Source of the DNA: Nostoc sp. PCC 7107
GTDB lineage: Bacteria; Cyanobacteriota; Cyanobacteriia; Cyanobacteriales; Nostocaceae
Direction: 5' to 3'
DNA length: 64,000 nucleotides
NCBI RefSeq assembly: GCF_000316625.1
Contig: NC_019676.1
Coordinates: forward strand, 2,264,501-2,328,500
This document shows, piece by piece, positions 1 to 8,412 of this stretch. The first letter of the stretch is position 1; each line of letters begins with the position of its first letter. Under the pieces are notes generated by a model. That model worked only from the letters and a program-made list of their open reading frames with translations. It did not search any database and had not been told where the DNA came from. A program made the position numbers and the translations under genes.

Positions 1-1
1 T

Positions 2-85
2 ATCATTGAAAAACATGGTGGAAGTATTGAGGTGAATTCTGTATCTGGGCAAGGAACAGAGTTTATTATCCAGTTACCACTATAA
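2..85 (+). CDS. Sensor histidine kinase, C-terminal end (partial)
   Basis: Only the last 27 codons of a gene that begins before the window are present. The frame reads IIEKHGGSIEVNSVSGQGTE and ends at a TAA. The run 'EKHGG.I.V.S..G.GT.F...LP' is the G2-box end of the HATPase_c domain of bacterial histidine kinases, where the glycines close the ATP lid. The gene is therefore the end of a two-component or hybrid kinase whose ATPase domain is C-terminal. Sensor domains and partner regulator cannot be seen. A good hairpin with a T-run lies about 210 bp downstream. Confidence 0.8.
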   Translation: MIEKHGGSIEVNSVSGQGTEFIIQLPL

Positions 86-295
86 ATAAAATTAGCCACA
101 GAGTGGGCAGAAAACTTGCTTTATTTCTGTAGTCAGTGATTTCCTATAGCCCTATTTAATGTAAAGAATTAATACTTTGTTTTAATCTAGAGGATATTAT
201 TTTGTTACTATAGATACATATCTACTAAGATGATATCCGAAAATTGCCAATTTTAAAACCCTTTATTATTGCTCTGATACTCAGTGATTAACTTT

Positions 296-326
296 AAAGA
301 TACTTTGAGTTAGAAGTATCTTTTTT
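296..326 (+). terminator. Rho-independent terminator-like hairpin
   Basis: AAAGATACTT (296-305) pairs perfectly with AAGTATCTTT (314-323) across an 8-nt loop, and the 3' arm runs into a T tract. It lies downstream of the kinase end and on the right strand to terminate it. Confidence 0.65.
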
Positions 327-469
327 ATTGTAAATTTTTTGATCGCTCATTCATCTACCCGTCGCACTCAGGTAAATTCTGAATTCTCATAAATTACTTT
401 TGTATTACTATAGCCATCAAGTAGCTGTGTAATATAGGGTTCTTGGTGTAAAAATGCGGAACCAAAATT

Positions 470-510
470 AAAGCGATCACACTGACAACCCATCAATGCG
501 ATCGCTTTTT
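470..510 (+). terminator. Hairpin with T-run upstream of malic enzyme
   Basis: AAAGCGATC (470-478) is complementary to GATCGCTTT (500-508), with a 21-nt loop and a T5 end at 506-510. It could be a terminator or a leader hairpin for the malic enzyme transcript. The 3' arm contains a HIP1 octamer, so it may be fortuitous. Confidence 0.35.
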
Positions 511-594
511 AGTTTATATAAGATTTTAGTTTCAGTCTAGATTTTTACTCAGCGATTCAATATAAGATCTAAAATTTACTATTGCAAAATCACA

Positions 595-1986
595 ATGGCA
601 GACCTGACTCCTAACTCTAGTTTTAGTTTGACCCTACGGTTGCAGATTCCCAACCGCGTGGGGATGTTGGCATCAGTGACACAGGCGATCGCTACCAGTG
701 GTGGTAATCTGGGTCAAATAGATTTAATTGAGCAAACCCGTCAAGAATCTACCCGCGACATTACTGTTGATGCTGCTAGTACAGAACACGCTGAAACTAT
801 TGTCCAAGCGATCAAAGAACTACCAAACATCAAATTGCTAGATGTTTACGATCGCACTTTTAACTTACACCGTGGTGGCAAAATTAGCATTACCAGTCGT
901 ATCGCTCTTAAAAGTGTTTCTGATTTAGCAATGGCGTATACTCCCGGCGTGGGGAGGATTTGTAAAGCGATTGCCGAAAATCCAGAGGAAGTTTATAATC
1001 TGACAATTAAACAAAACACTGTTGCCATTGTTACTGATGGTAGTGCTGTTTTAGGATTGGGCAATCTCGGCCCGGCGGCGGCTTTACCTGTGATGGAAGG
1101 TAAAGCTATGCTATTCAAGGAATTTGCTGGCATCGATGCCTTTCCAATCTGCCTAGCTACGCAAAATACCGATGAGATTGTTCAGGCTGTCAAGCAGATT
1201 GCACCTGTGTTTGGGGGTGTGAATTTAGAAGATATTGCTGCACCGCGCTGCTTTGAAATAGAACAAAGATTGCGTCAGGAATTAGATATTCCGGTCTTCC
1301 ATGATGACCAACATGGGACAGCAATTGTGACTTTAGCTGCATTATACAATTCTCTCAAATTAGTCCACAAATCAATGGCAGACATCCGCATTGTAATTAA
1401 TGGTGCGGGTGCGGCGGGTGTGGCGATCGCGCGGTTGTTGCGAAAAGCTGGGGCGCAAACCATTTTGATGTGTGACTCCAAAGGTATTCTGTCTACTAGC
1501 CGCACAGATTTGACCGAAGAAAAACAAGAATTCGCAGTCAAAGCCCAAGGTACCTTAGCTGGCGCAATGCAAGGTGCAGATGTCTTCATCGGTGTCAGCG
1601 CACCAGGAGTTTTAACACCAGAAATGGTACAAGCAATGGCTAAAGACCCCATTGTGTTTGCAATGGCCAATCCGATTCCCGAAATTCAGCCAGAATTGGT
1701 TAGCAAAACTGTGGCGATTATGGCGACTGGACGCAGCGATTACCCAAATCAAATTAATAATGTGTTGGCTTTTCCGGGAGTGTTTCGCGGGGCTTTAGAT
1801 TGTCGCGCTAAAGAAATCACTACCAAAATGTATTTAGAAGCTGCTAGTGCGATCGCTTCTTTAGTCAACCCAGCCGATTTGAATCCCGAACATATTATTC
1901 CTTCTGTGTTTGATGCGCGTGTCGCCCCAGCTGTAGCGGCATCTGTACAAAGGGCAGCCCGTGAAGAAGGTATTGCCAAGAGTTGA
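595..1986 (+). CDS. NAD(P)-dependent malic enzyme with N-terminal ACT domain
   Basis: This is a 463-residue oxaloacetate-decarboxylating malate dehydrogenase, which converts malate to pyruvate and CO2 with reduction of NAD(P). Residues about 11-88 form an ACT domain ([20 protein letters not shown]), usual in cyanobacterial and some bacterial malic enzymes and probably a site for allosteric amino-acid or metabolite control. The malic N-domain follows, with AYTPGVG (Y115), [15 protein letters not shown], and the MEGKAMLFK lysine region (K170/K175). [11 protein letters not shown] provides metal-binding aspartates, and [13 protein letters not shown] (about 270-282) is the Rossmann loop. Cofactor preference cannot be read safely. 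The gene stands alone, with a short hairpin just after its stop. Confidence 0.93.
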   Translation: MADLTPNSSFSLTLRLQIPNRVGMLASVTQAIATSGGNLGQIDLIEQTRQESTRDITVDAASTEHAETIVQAIKELPNIKLLDVYDRTFNLHRGGKISITSRIALKSVSDLAMAYTPGVGRICKAIAENPEEVYNLTIKQNTVAIVTDGSAVLGLGNLGPAAALPVMEGKAMLFKEFAGIDAFPICLATQNTDEIVQAVKQIAPVFGGVNLEDIAAPRCFEIEQRLRQELDIPVFHDDQHGTAIVTLAALYNSLKLVHKSMADIRIVINGAGAAGVAIARLLRKAGAQTILMCDSKGILSTSRTDLTEEKQEFAVKAQGTLAGAMQGADVFIGVSAPGVLTPEMVQAMAKDPIVFAMANPIPEIQPELVSKTVAIMATGRSDYPNQINNVLAFPGVFRGALDCRAKEITTKMYLEAASAIASLVNPADLNPEHIIPSVFDARVAPAVAASVQRAAREEGIAKS

Positions 1987-1999
1987 GTATAATTTTTGT

Positions 2000-2024
2000 G
2001 GGATAGGCAAGTTGCCTATCTCCC
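2000..2024 (+). terminator. Hairpin downstream of malic enzyme
   Basis: GATAGGC (2002-2008) pairs with GCCTATC (2014-2020), with extra flanking G/C pairs, 14 bp after the malic enzyme stop. There is no strong T-run after it, so it may be a weak terminator or a 3' end stabiliser. Confidence 0.45.
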
Positions 2025-2050
2025 AGAAAAAGACAGTAGAGATCAATTAA

Positions 2051-2129
2051 CCGCAGATGTACGCAGCGAAAAGTTTGCGCGTTCGGGTTTCCCGGCGCAA
2101 AACTTTTAAAGACAGATACACGCAGATAA
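2051..2129. repeat. CGCAGAT-type repeat with nested palindrome
   Basis: Copies of a 'CGCAGAT' motif (near 2053 and 2122) flank an interrupted palindrome. AAAAGTTTGCGC (2069-2080) is complementary to GCGCAAAACTTTT (2095-2107) except for one bulged T. The flanking 'ACGCAGATA' type sequence is a dispersed repeat common in Nostoc-type genomes. The palindrome looks like a small element inserted into it. It sits directly before the PhoD-like gene. Confidence 0.5.
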
Positions 2130-2138
2130 AATTCACTC

Positions 2139-4409
2139 ATGCAGTATCCTTTTGGAAGTGAGTTCATCGCAGAACTACCGCTAATTTTGGCAGGGCCAAT
2201 GCTACAACATACTGAATCAACAGCCGTGACGGTATGGATAGCCTTAAAGCAATCTTGTCAGGTGGAACTAAAGGTTTATGAAACAAGCAATAATGGCGCA
2301 ATATTAGGAAATTATTTGTTTGCTGGGCAACGCGCTACAGTTGCCTTGGGTGAATATCTGCATGTTGTGGCAGTAACGGCTCAATGTCAAGATGGAAATC
2401 ATCTGGTGAGCGATCGCATCTATGCCTATGACTTACAATTCGTCTGTGGTGCAGAACAGCAAACTCTATCCCAAGCATTAAGTTCTCAGAATTTTGCCGC
2501 CGATAGTATCAGTTATTTTGACCATCAAAAACCAACGTTTGCTCTATCTCCCAGTCGTCTGCAAGATTTAAAAATTGTCCACGCTTCTTGTCGGAAACCG
2601 CATGGTCATGGGCTAGATGCCTTACCAATTTTAGACGGTTTAATTGCCAATACAGCGAGTCAACCCCAACGCCGCCCCCATCAATTGTTTCTCACTGGCG
2701 ACCAAATTTATGGCGATGATGTTGCTGATCCTTCATTGTGGGTAGCGACTCATTTGGGTGATATCTTGCTGGGTTGGGAAGAAAAATTACCTGTGAGTCC
2801 GATTTATTGCACTCCCAAGCAATTACCCACCAGACAAAGGGCAGAAATTGCTACTGAACAAGCTGGTTTCACTGCCGGATTACATAACAAATACAGTAAA
2901 GTTAACAGTCACCTGCTCAGTTTGGGGGAGTATTACGCAGCTTATTTATTAACTTGGTCACCTGTGTGTTGGCCACGGAAATTTCCCCTAGGAAAAGAAG
3001 TAACTAGCGATCGCCAAGGTATCAAAAACTGGCATCGAGAAGTCAAAGATTTACAACAATTCATTTATACTTTGGGAAAAGTGCGGCGTGCTTTGGCAAA
3101 TATTCCCACTTACACAATTTTTGATGACCACGATGTTAGCGATGACTGGAATTTAAATCAAGCTTGGTGTTTACGCGTTTTGGGCAAACCTTTAGGGCGG
3201 CGGGTAGTGCAGAATGCTTTATTAGCTTATAGTGTGTTTCAAGCTTGGGGAAATACACCTGAACAATTTACCTTTGGTCAAGCTGGGGAAAAATTGTTGG
3301 CGGCGGCGGAAATTTGGTCAGCTTCCCACGGAACAGATGTGAATGCTGATCAAGAGATCGCTCTTTATGTTGGTCTGCCAGATACCGATTCTCTCACAGA
3401 CTTACCAACCTTTGCCCAAGATGGTTCAGTATTAATTCTGGCACGACATCCTCAATCCCTCGATTGGCATTACACCATTCGCAGCCCAATTCATGAAGTA
3501 ATTGTTCTCGATACCCGGACTTGGCGGGGTTATCCAGCCGACCAAAAACCCATCGCCCCACCCAGATTGTTATCACCCCAAGCTTTAAAACAACAACTGC
3601 TGACACCTTTACAAGAAACAACCAATATTCCCACTACATTTGTCATTGCACCTACCAATGTATTTGGTTTAAAAGTTATTGATTGGGTTCACCATTGGCA
3701 CTTACAAAATGAGAAAGTTTTTTCTACAGATGTGGGTGATGCGTGGAATATTCATACAGAAGCACTAGCTCAATTTCTCGCCACATTATTCGCTCAACGT
3801 CAACAAGTTATTGTCTTGTCGGGAGATATTCACTATAGTTCTGTGGTGCGTTTATCTCATAAAAATGTTGATTCACCCTCCGCATCTGTGTTGGTACAAT
3901 TAACCTGTAGCGCGTTAAAAAATGAAGAATTACTGACGCGGTTAATTCATACAAAATTGAAAAATTGGCTGTTACCAGAGAAACTGCGGTATTGGTTGGG
4001 TTGGAATCATCCAGTGGATATGGTAGAAATTTCAGCTAAAAAATGGCACCGCCGACAGTCGCGCCAGCCTGATTGGCGGTGTGCTTTAGAGGTGATTCCT
4101 CGACAAAAAACCCGCCCTGTTGACTTAGCCACGGATGTGTTAAGTTTTATCGCACCTTGGAATCGACCAGAAAAGGCTAAGTGGCGATCGCTACAATTTT
4201 TAATGTTTTGGCGCTCCAAGTGGTTTCAAGATGGAAAAGAAGTAGTAGGAATGAATAATTTAGCATTAGTGCAGTTTGAACCGACAGATGAAAGTCTTGC
4301 TAGTAAAGTCATTCAAGATTTATACTGGTTCTCTTCCTGGTATACAACAGAACTGGTTTATTCTCGGTTTGAGACTCAGCTGCAACCCAATGATGATTTG
4401 TTCGATTAG
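2139..4409 (+). CDS. PhoD-like phosphatase/phosphodiesterase family protein
   Basis: This 756-residue protein carries the metallophosphatase signatures of the PhoD-like family: LTGDQIYGDD, FDDHDVSDDWN and VLSGDIHYSSV. These supply the Asp/His ligands of the binuclear metal centre. An N-terminal beta-rich region (about 1-130) matches the place of the Ig-like domain of PhoD proteins. No Tat signal or other export signal is visible, so it is probably cytoplasmic. It is longer than secreted PhoD enzymes (roughly 500-600 residues). Related proteins hydrolyse phosphodiesters or phosphoanhydrides; the substrate here is unknown. It is not in an obvious operon. Confidence 0.82.
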   Translation: MQYPFGSEFIAELPLILAGPMLQHTESTAVTVWIALKQSCQVELKVYETSNNGAILGNYLFAGQRATVALGEYLHVVAVTAQCQDGNHLVSDRIYAYDLQFVCGAEQQTLSQALSSQNFAADSISYFDHQKPTFALSPSRLQDLKIVHASCRKPHGHGLDALPILDGLIANTASQPQRRPHQLFLTGDQIYGDDVADPSLWVATHLGDILLGWEEKLPVSPIYCTPKQLPTRQRAEIATEQAGFTAGLHNKYSKVNSHLLSLGEYYAAYLLTWSPVCWPRKFPLGKEVTSDRQGIKNWHREVKDLQQFIYTLGKVRRALANIPTYTIFDDHDVSDDWNLNQAWCLRVLGKPLGRRVVQNALLAYSVFQAWGNTPEQFTFGQAGEKLLAAAEIWSASHGTDVNADQEIALYVGLPDTDSLTDLPTFAQDGSVLILARHPQSLDWHYTIRSPIHEVIVLDTRTWRGYPADQKPIAPPRLLSPQALKQQLLTPLQETTNIPTTFVIAPTNVFGLKVIDWVHHWHLQNEKVFSTDVGDAWNIHTEALAQFLATLFAQRQQVIVLSGDIHYSSVVRLSHKNVDSPSASVLVQLTCSALKNEELLTRLIHTKLKNWLLPEKLRYWLGWNHPVDMVEISAKKWHRRQSRQPDWRCALEVIPRQKTRPVDLATDVLSFIAPWNRPEKAKWRSLQFLMFWRSKWFQDGKEVVGMNNLALVQFEPTDESLASKVIQDLYWFSSWYTTELVYSRFETQLQPNDDLFD

Positions 4410-4505
4410 GAATCTCATCAATTGTTGGTGTAGCTAATGTTAATGGATAAAACCTAATTACTCAGTAACAAAATCTTGCAGCCTAAGTTTGGAGCTTTAG
4501 TAAAT

Positions 4506-4928
4506 ATGATTACCTACACCAATGCTCAATTCCGTTCGATTTTATTTGGATTAGGATATCTAGCTCAAGATTTTGCAGCTGCGTCAAAAGGGTTTCCGGT
4601 TAGTAAAGATAATTCTCAGTTAACAACCATTAAAATTTTACAAGCTATCAAAAACTTTCAGGCAGATTATGGACTACTAGTAGATGGTGTAGTCGGGCCA
4701 AAAACAATGGCGAAAGCAGAAGAAGTCATCAGAATTCTGCAATATGAGTTGAATGTAGTTGTCAAAGCAGATTTACCCAAAGATCATCCCTTTTATGGGC
4801 CAAGAACTGTAGCCGCAGTTAAAAAGTTTGCCGCCCAATATTCATCTGAGGATGAAGGAATGATAACTGGTGTCGCCACCTTAGAAATTCGCAAAAATCT
4901 TGATCGCGTAGCAAAACAATTAATCTAA
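4506..4928 (+). CDS. Peptidoglycan-binding domain (PGBD)-like protein
   Basis: A 140-residue protein from the ATG at 4506, chosen because GGAG lies at 4491-4494 with proper spacing; an upstream TTG at 4476 is less likely. It appears to hold two imperfect PG_binding_1-type repeats. The first is around residues 28-75 (ILQAIKNFQADYGLLVDGVVGPKTMAKA), and the second is a weaker half around 80-120 (FYGPRTVAAVKKFAAQY). 'F Q ..G L..DG.VGP.T' is the family hallmark. There is no signal peptide and no catalytic domain, so it probably acts as a binding or structural module. This domain is very common in heterocystous cyanobacteria. The function in this organism is unknown. Confidence 0.75.
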   Translation: MITYTNAQFRSILFGLGYLAQDFAAASKGFPVSKDNSQLTTIKILQAIKNFQADYGLLVDGVVGPKTMAKAEEVIRILQYELNVVVKADLPKDHPFYGPRTVAAVKKFAAQYSSEDEGMITGVATLEIRKNLDRVAKQLI

Positions 4929-5123
4929 TTCACTCGTTCTCTGTTTTCTTTTAAGAAATTAAATTTGCGATCGCTTCTACTAATTATTCCATATCTACGA
5001 AAACCTGTGGCGAGAGCTTGTTTTTACTCCACTTTTCCGGCATAAGCGGTAAGTGCGGCGGGATTGTTCCCTAGGAATCTGCTGAATAAATCTATCCAGT
5101 GATGCAAAAATAGATAATTCTAG

Positions 5124-5162
5124 TCAAGAAGGGTGGACATTATTAATGCCTACCCTTCTTGA
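5124..5162 (-). terminator. Hairpin downstream of aroF
   Basis: TCAAGAAGGGT (5124-5134) is perfectly complementary to ACCCTTCTTGA (5152-5162). It lies about 26 bp after the aroF stop on the minus strand. The 11-bp stem would serve as a terminator, though a T-run is not obvious. Confidence 0.55.
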
Positions 5163-5187
5163 ATTGTGCTGACTTTTGAATTCTGCT

Positions 5188-6246
5188 TCAAGCCAAAGCC
5201 GCAGCGGGTTGTGGCCAGCGTCCTACAGCTTTGCCAACTACAGATAACTCTTGCATTAAGCGGTCAAAACGCTCTGGTGTCAAAGATTGTGGCCCGTCGG
5301 AGAGGGCTTTTTTCGGGTTGGGATGCACCTCAATCATGAGAGAATCAGTACCAGATGCGATCGCCGCCATCGCCATTGCTGGGACAAATTCTGCCCAGCC
5401 AACACCATGACTCGGATCAATCATAATCGGCAGATGTGTCAATTTCCGCAATACTGGCACTACCGATAAATCTAGGGTGTTGCGGGTGTACTGGCGGTCA
5501 AAGGTGCGAATACCGCGCTCACACAAAATCACATTGGGATTTCCCGCCGCCAAAATATACTCAGCCGCCATTAACCACTCTTCAATGGTGGATGACATTC
5601 CGCGTTTCAACAGCACTGGCTTTGGTTGTGCGCCGACTTTTTTCAGCAGGGAGAAGTTCTGCATATTTCTCGCCCCTACTTGGACAACATCGGCAACTTC
5701 GGCAATTTTATCAAGTTCTGCCGCATCCATTACTTCTGTAATTACCCCCAACCCGCTGACTTCCCGCGCCTTGGCGAGTAAATCCAACGCACTCTCACCA
5801 TGTCCTTGAAAAGCATAGGGCGAAGTCCGGGGTTTGTATGCACCACCGCGCAAAAATTTAGCACCTGCGGCTTTGACTCGCTGTGCTGTTTCCACAATCA
5901 TTTCTTCATTTTCTACCGAGCAAGGGCCAGCCACAACCACTAAAGGATGTTGTTCACCAAATGTCACTGCACCATCAGGGGTATTCACCACCACTTCCGA
6001 CGCTTCGCCATGACGGAATTGACGACTAGCTCGTTTATAAGGTTGCTCTACCCGTAATACTTGCTCAATCCACGGGCTAACTTCTTGAATTTGTAAGGGA
6101 TCTAAATCAGCGGTGTCCCCTACTAAACCAATTACGACTTTGTGTTTACCAATAATTTTTTCTGGTGTTAGTCCCCAGCTAGTTAGTTCCTCGTCAATGC
6201 GGTTGATTTCCGCCTCTGGGGAACCAATCTTCATGACTACGATCAT
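5188..6246 (-). CDS. aroF: 3-deoxy-7-phosphoheptulonate (DAHP) synthase, class I-beta
   Basis: This 352-residue enzyme condenses phosphoenolpyruvate and erythrose 4-phosphate, the first step of the shikimate pathway to aromatic amino acids. The first 90 or so residues form a small alpha/beta domain typical of the I-beta type and used for feedback control in relatives. The barrel follows, with VAGPCSVEN, KFLRGGAYKPRTSPYAFQG, VLLKRGMSSTIEEW, CERGIRTF and IDPSHGVGW, which hold the PEP/phosphate-binding and metal-binding residues. It is monocistronic, with a hairpin downstream. It begins MIVVMKIGS; an internal ATG four codons later is possible. Confidence 0.95.
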   Translation of the reverse strand: MIVVMKIGSPEAEINRIDEELTSWGLTPEKIIGKHKVVIGLVGDTADLDPLQIQEVSPWIEQVLRVEQPYKRASRQFRHGEASEVVVNTPDGAVTFGEQHPLVVVAGPCSVENEEMIVETAQRVKAAGAKFLRGGAYKPRTSPYAFQGHGESALDLLAKAREVSGLGVITEVMDAAELDKIAEVADVVQVGARNMQNFSLLKKVGAQPKPVLLKRGMSSTIEEWLMAAEYILAAGNPNVILCERGIRTFDRQYTRNTLDLSVVPVLRKLTHLPIMIDPSHGVGWAEFVPAMAMAAIASGTDSLMIEVHPNPKKALSDGPQSLTPERFDRLMQELSVVGKAVGRWPQPAAALA

Positions 6247-6437
6247 TTTAAATTACCTGATTAGTTGAGTGAAATATCAAACAAATAAGCCTAACTATGA
6301 TTGTCGTACTTCTCAGTATTTAGTGTAATTTTTAATGATGAAACATTAACATTTATAAGTATAAAAAAATCAAGCGCTCAGTCATAGAGCTACAAAATAT
6401 TGGGTTTAATTTTAGATAGTATGTTTTTTTAATTAGC

Positions 6438-6471
6438 AATGTTGAAGTTATATAACTTTAACTTCAACATT
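6438..6471. repeat. Perfect 13-bp inverted repeat between aroF and PAM68 gene
   Basis: AATGTTGAAGTTA (6438-6450) is fully complementary to TAACTTCAACATT (6459-6471) with an 8-nt loop. It lies 50 bp beyond the stop of the PAM68 gene. The T-run at 6424-6430 is on the plus strand, 5' of the hairpin, so it does not make a classical terminator on the minus strand. It may be an mRNA 3' end hairpin or a site upstream of aroF. Confidence 0.5.
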
Positions 6472-6523
6472 TACTGTAAAATTACCCAATATCGGAGTCA
6501 TCTGAATACGTGAGCGCTAATTA

Positions 6524-6991
6524 TCAGACGTTTTTTTGCTGAGTTTCGCGCCAAACTGCTACCATCCGACCCCAATTAGTAGTAAATTCGCTGAGTCCGA
6601 TTAAACCTCCTGGTCGTTCTTCATCCCAAGAGGCAGAAAGAACGCCGTAAGTAATGCCTAATACACCTAAACCAAATAACCCCATATTGACCAGCAAAAC
6701 GGCAATAGGAGCTAATTTAATTTGGGTTTGGGTAGCTAGTAGATAGCTAACTATTAATGTAGTAATCCCCAAAGCTGTGGGGAAACCACAAAAAAACGCT
6801 ACCCGCCGAATCATCCGGTGGCTAACCACTTGGGGAATGGCCATCTCTTCTTTGGAAAATGGCGACTTCTGGCTGGCTGACGTTTCCAATGTATTAGACT
6901 TGATGGGAGTTTTCTGAACTTTTACAGGTTTTTGGCGTTTTTTGTTCGGTTCAAAAGGCAAACGACTGCGTTCAGGTTCTTCAGCAGACAT
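6524..6991 (-). CDS. PAM68-family photosystem II assembly protein (DUF3464)
   Basis: A 155-residue membrane protein. Residues 1-60 are polar and lysine-rich (NKKRQKPVKVQKTP). Two hydrophobic segments follow (about 63-88 and 93-118). The conserved C-terminal motif is SASWDEERPGGLIG, then a short polar tail. This is the layout of plant PAM68 and its cyanobacterial homologue Sll0933, which help early photosystem II assembly at the thylakoid membrane. It lies 12 bp downstream of rpsO on the same strand, so the two genes are almost certainly co-transcribed. Confidence 0.85.
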   Translation of the reverse strand: MSAEEPERSRLPFEPNKKRQKPVKVQKTPIKSNTLETSASQKSPFSKEEMAIPQVVSHRMIRRVAFFCGFPTALGITTLIVSYLLATQTQIKLAPIAVLLVNMGLFGLGVLGITYGVLSASWDEERPGGLIGLSEFTTNWGRMVAVWRETQQKNV

Positions 6992-7003
6992 AAGCGGTAG
7001 TCC

Positions 7004-7273
7004 CTATCCACGAATACCCAGACGAGCAATCAGAGCTTGATATTTTTCCCGACTTTCTTGTTGGAGATAAGCAAGCAGGCGCTTACGATGACCAATTAGC
7101 TTTAATAAGCCCCGGCGGGAAGAATGGTCTTTTTTATTAGCTTGGAGGTGTTCGCTGAGGCGATTAATTCGCTCGGTCAGCATTGCAATTTGCACATCAG
7201 CGGAACCAGTATCGGTTTCGTGAACTTGGAAATTGGTAATTATTTCTTGTTTGCGCTGTTGCGTCAGAGCCAT
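7004..7273 (-). CDS. rpsO: 30S ribosomal protein S15
   Basis: The 89-residue product has the normal S15 length and conserved core ([46 protein letters not shown]). S15 is a primary binder of 16S rRNA at the central-domain three-way junction. The gene opens a two-gene unit with the PAM68 gene. In other bacteria S15 often controls its own mRNA through the leader; the upstream gap is long enough, but no S15-binding fold could be proved by eye. Confidence 0.97.
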   Translation of the reverse strand: MALTQQRKQEIITNFQVHETDTGSADVQIAMLTERINRLSEHLQANKKDHSSRRGLLKLIGHRKRLLAYLQQESREKYQALIARLGIRG

Positions 7274-7744
7274 GATCGATTAATTTCTAATTTTTCTAAA
7301 TATATGCAGCAGTCTCCCATGATATCACAGCCATTCAGCTGTATGTCGAAGGGTGAGTATTTTCTCCAAGCGATCGCTTTAAATCCACCAGACACATACA
7401 CGAGCCATAGGCGAAATAATAGAATGCTGGCTCTTTTGGTAACTCTTGTTGCAGTTTCAAATCTAGCTTTGCAGGATTGTGAGATTGCACCCAATTGTAG
7501 CCTGAGTGTCCAATTTGGTTACTCATCTATCCCTAGAAGTATTAACTACAGGTAAAATTTTACCATCAAAAAATAAAGTATACAACTGTATTTCGATAGA
7601 GCAACCGTAGTTTATCGAAATTTTTCACAACGAAATAACTGCTTCAATTACCATCTACAACTCAGATAAGGCAAAAATTAGTGATTGCGCCCCCACCGAC
7701 ACCAACGCCGGAAGTGCGATCGCATATCTGTTAACTCTTAAGTA
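7274..7744. other. Upstream region of rpsO
   Basis: This 471-bp gap has no supported gene. It contains the perfect 14-bp palindrome GGTAAAATTTTACC (7551-7564). It also contains an inverted repeat ATTTCGATA (7590-7598) / TATCGAAAT (7613-7621). The rpsO promoter should lie here. Confidence 0.5.
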
Positions 7745-7948
7745 TTAAACTAAGACTTGTCCTTTATTTCTTCTCAGGACTGCTACTTCTTCCTTTGAGA
7801 AAACACCTGGTTTTCTAATTATGTACATCATTTGTCTTGTTCTGTTTCTGTACATTTCTTGATCTATCAACTCTTGAGCGCGTGCTTCAATTTTCTTTTG
7901 ACGCTCTAATGGAAGTTCTTTGATTTTATCGCTTAAACTCTTGCCCAT
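7745..7948 (-). CDS. HigA/XRE-type antitoxin, apparently lacking its DNA-binding domain
   Basis: The 67-residue product follows the toxin gene by 3 bp on the same strand. Its first half (KIKELPLERQKKIEARAQELIDQEM) matches the N-terminal helix region typical of XRE antitoxins that pair with Gp49/HigB-type toxins. In such antitoxins a helix-turn-helix usually follows (to about 95-100 residues). Here the sequence changes to MMYIIRKPGVFSKEEVAVLRR and stops, so the helix-turn-helix seems lost or replaced. It may still bind the toxin. The assignment rests on gene position and the N-terminal pattern. Confidence 0.55.
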   Translation of the reverse strand: MGKSLSDKIKELPLERQKKIEARAQELIDQEMYRNRTRQMMYIIRKPGVFSKEEVAVLRRNKGQVLV

Positions 7949-7951
7949 TAT

Positions 7952-8311
7952 TTAATAATCCTCCTGTTCTAATTTTAGAAGATGGTTGTTGTATCGGGCA
8001 TCAGCTTTTTTAATTAATTGTTTGTAAAATTGTTTCTGGCTAATCCCTGATTTATCACCTGCTACAAGTAAAATGGCTTGTCTTCTTGGGTCAAAAGCAA
8101 AAGCCACACGCCAAACACCGCCACCAGCATTAAAACGTAATTCTTTCATATTGTCGTGTTCAGAGCCATTGAGGGTGTCTGCATGAGGACGCTTAAGTTG
8201 AGAGCCAAATTCTTCCAATAACCTGGCTTTAGCAAGTAGTTCATCTTTTACATCTTCAGGTAACATATCGAATTCTGATTCAAAACCCTCATGAAATTCA
8301 ACTTTCCACAC
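7952..8311 (-). CDS. Type II toxin, RelE/HigB-like (phage Gp49-like family)
   Basis: This 119-residue protein begins MWKVEFHEGFESEFDMLPEDVKDELLAKARLLEEFG and contains LNGSEHDNMKELRFNAGGGVWRVAFAFDPRRQAILLVAGDKSG. This is the compact RelE/ParE fold of Gp49-like toxins. Conserved features seen are 'L.....MKELRF' and 'WR..FAFD..R.A.LL..G.K'. Members are usually mRNA interferases acting on ribosome-bound mRNA. The toxin gene comes first and the antitoxin second, as in higBA. Since the partner antitoxin looks truncated, the module may be inactive or differently controlled. Confidence 0.8.
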   Translation of the reverse strand: MWKVEFHEGFESEFDMLPEDVKDELLAKARLLEEFGSQLKRPHADTLNGSEHDNMKELRFNAGGGVWRVAFAFDPRRQAILLVAGDKSGISQKQFYKQLIKKADARYNNHLLKLEQEDY

Positions 8312-8412
8312 TAGTCTATTTTTGATAATGAAATTTGTATTTTCATGACTATACTAAGGAAATAAAATAACGCACTTTTTGTTTTTCTCTGTTACAAGGA
8401 AGACTGATTTAG

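Larger units (their letters stand above)
86..594. other. Intergenic region between kinase end and malic enzyme gene
   Basis: This 509-bp AT-rich gap contains no convincing gene. It holds two hairpins, annotated separately, at 296-323 and 470-508. The second incorporates a GCGATCGC (HIP1) site. No clear Shine-Dalgarno precedes the ATG at 595. Confidence 0.6.

Noticed and set aside
1275-1670. Antisense frame within the malic enzyme gene
   Set aside because: It is a shadow of a highly conserved coding sequence, with no own start signal.
7124-7555. Plus-strand frame of 143 codons crossing rpsO and its upstream region
   Set aside because: It is antisense to rpsO over half its length, with no ribosome binding site or family pattern.
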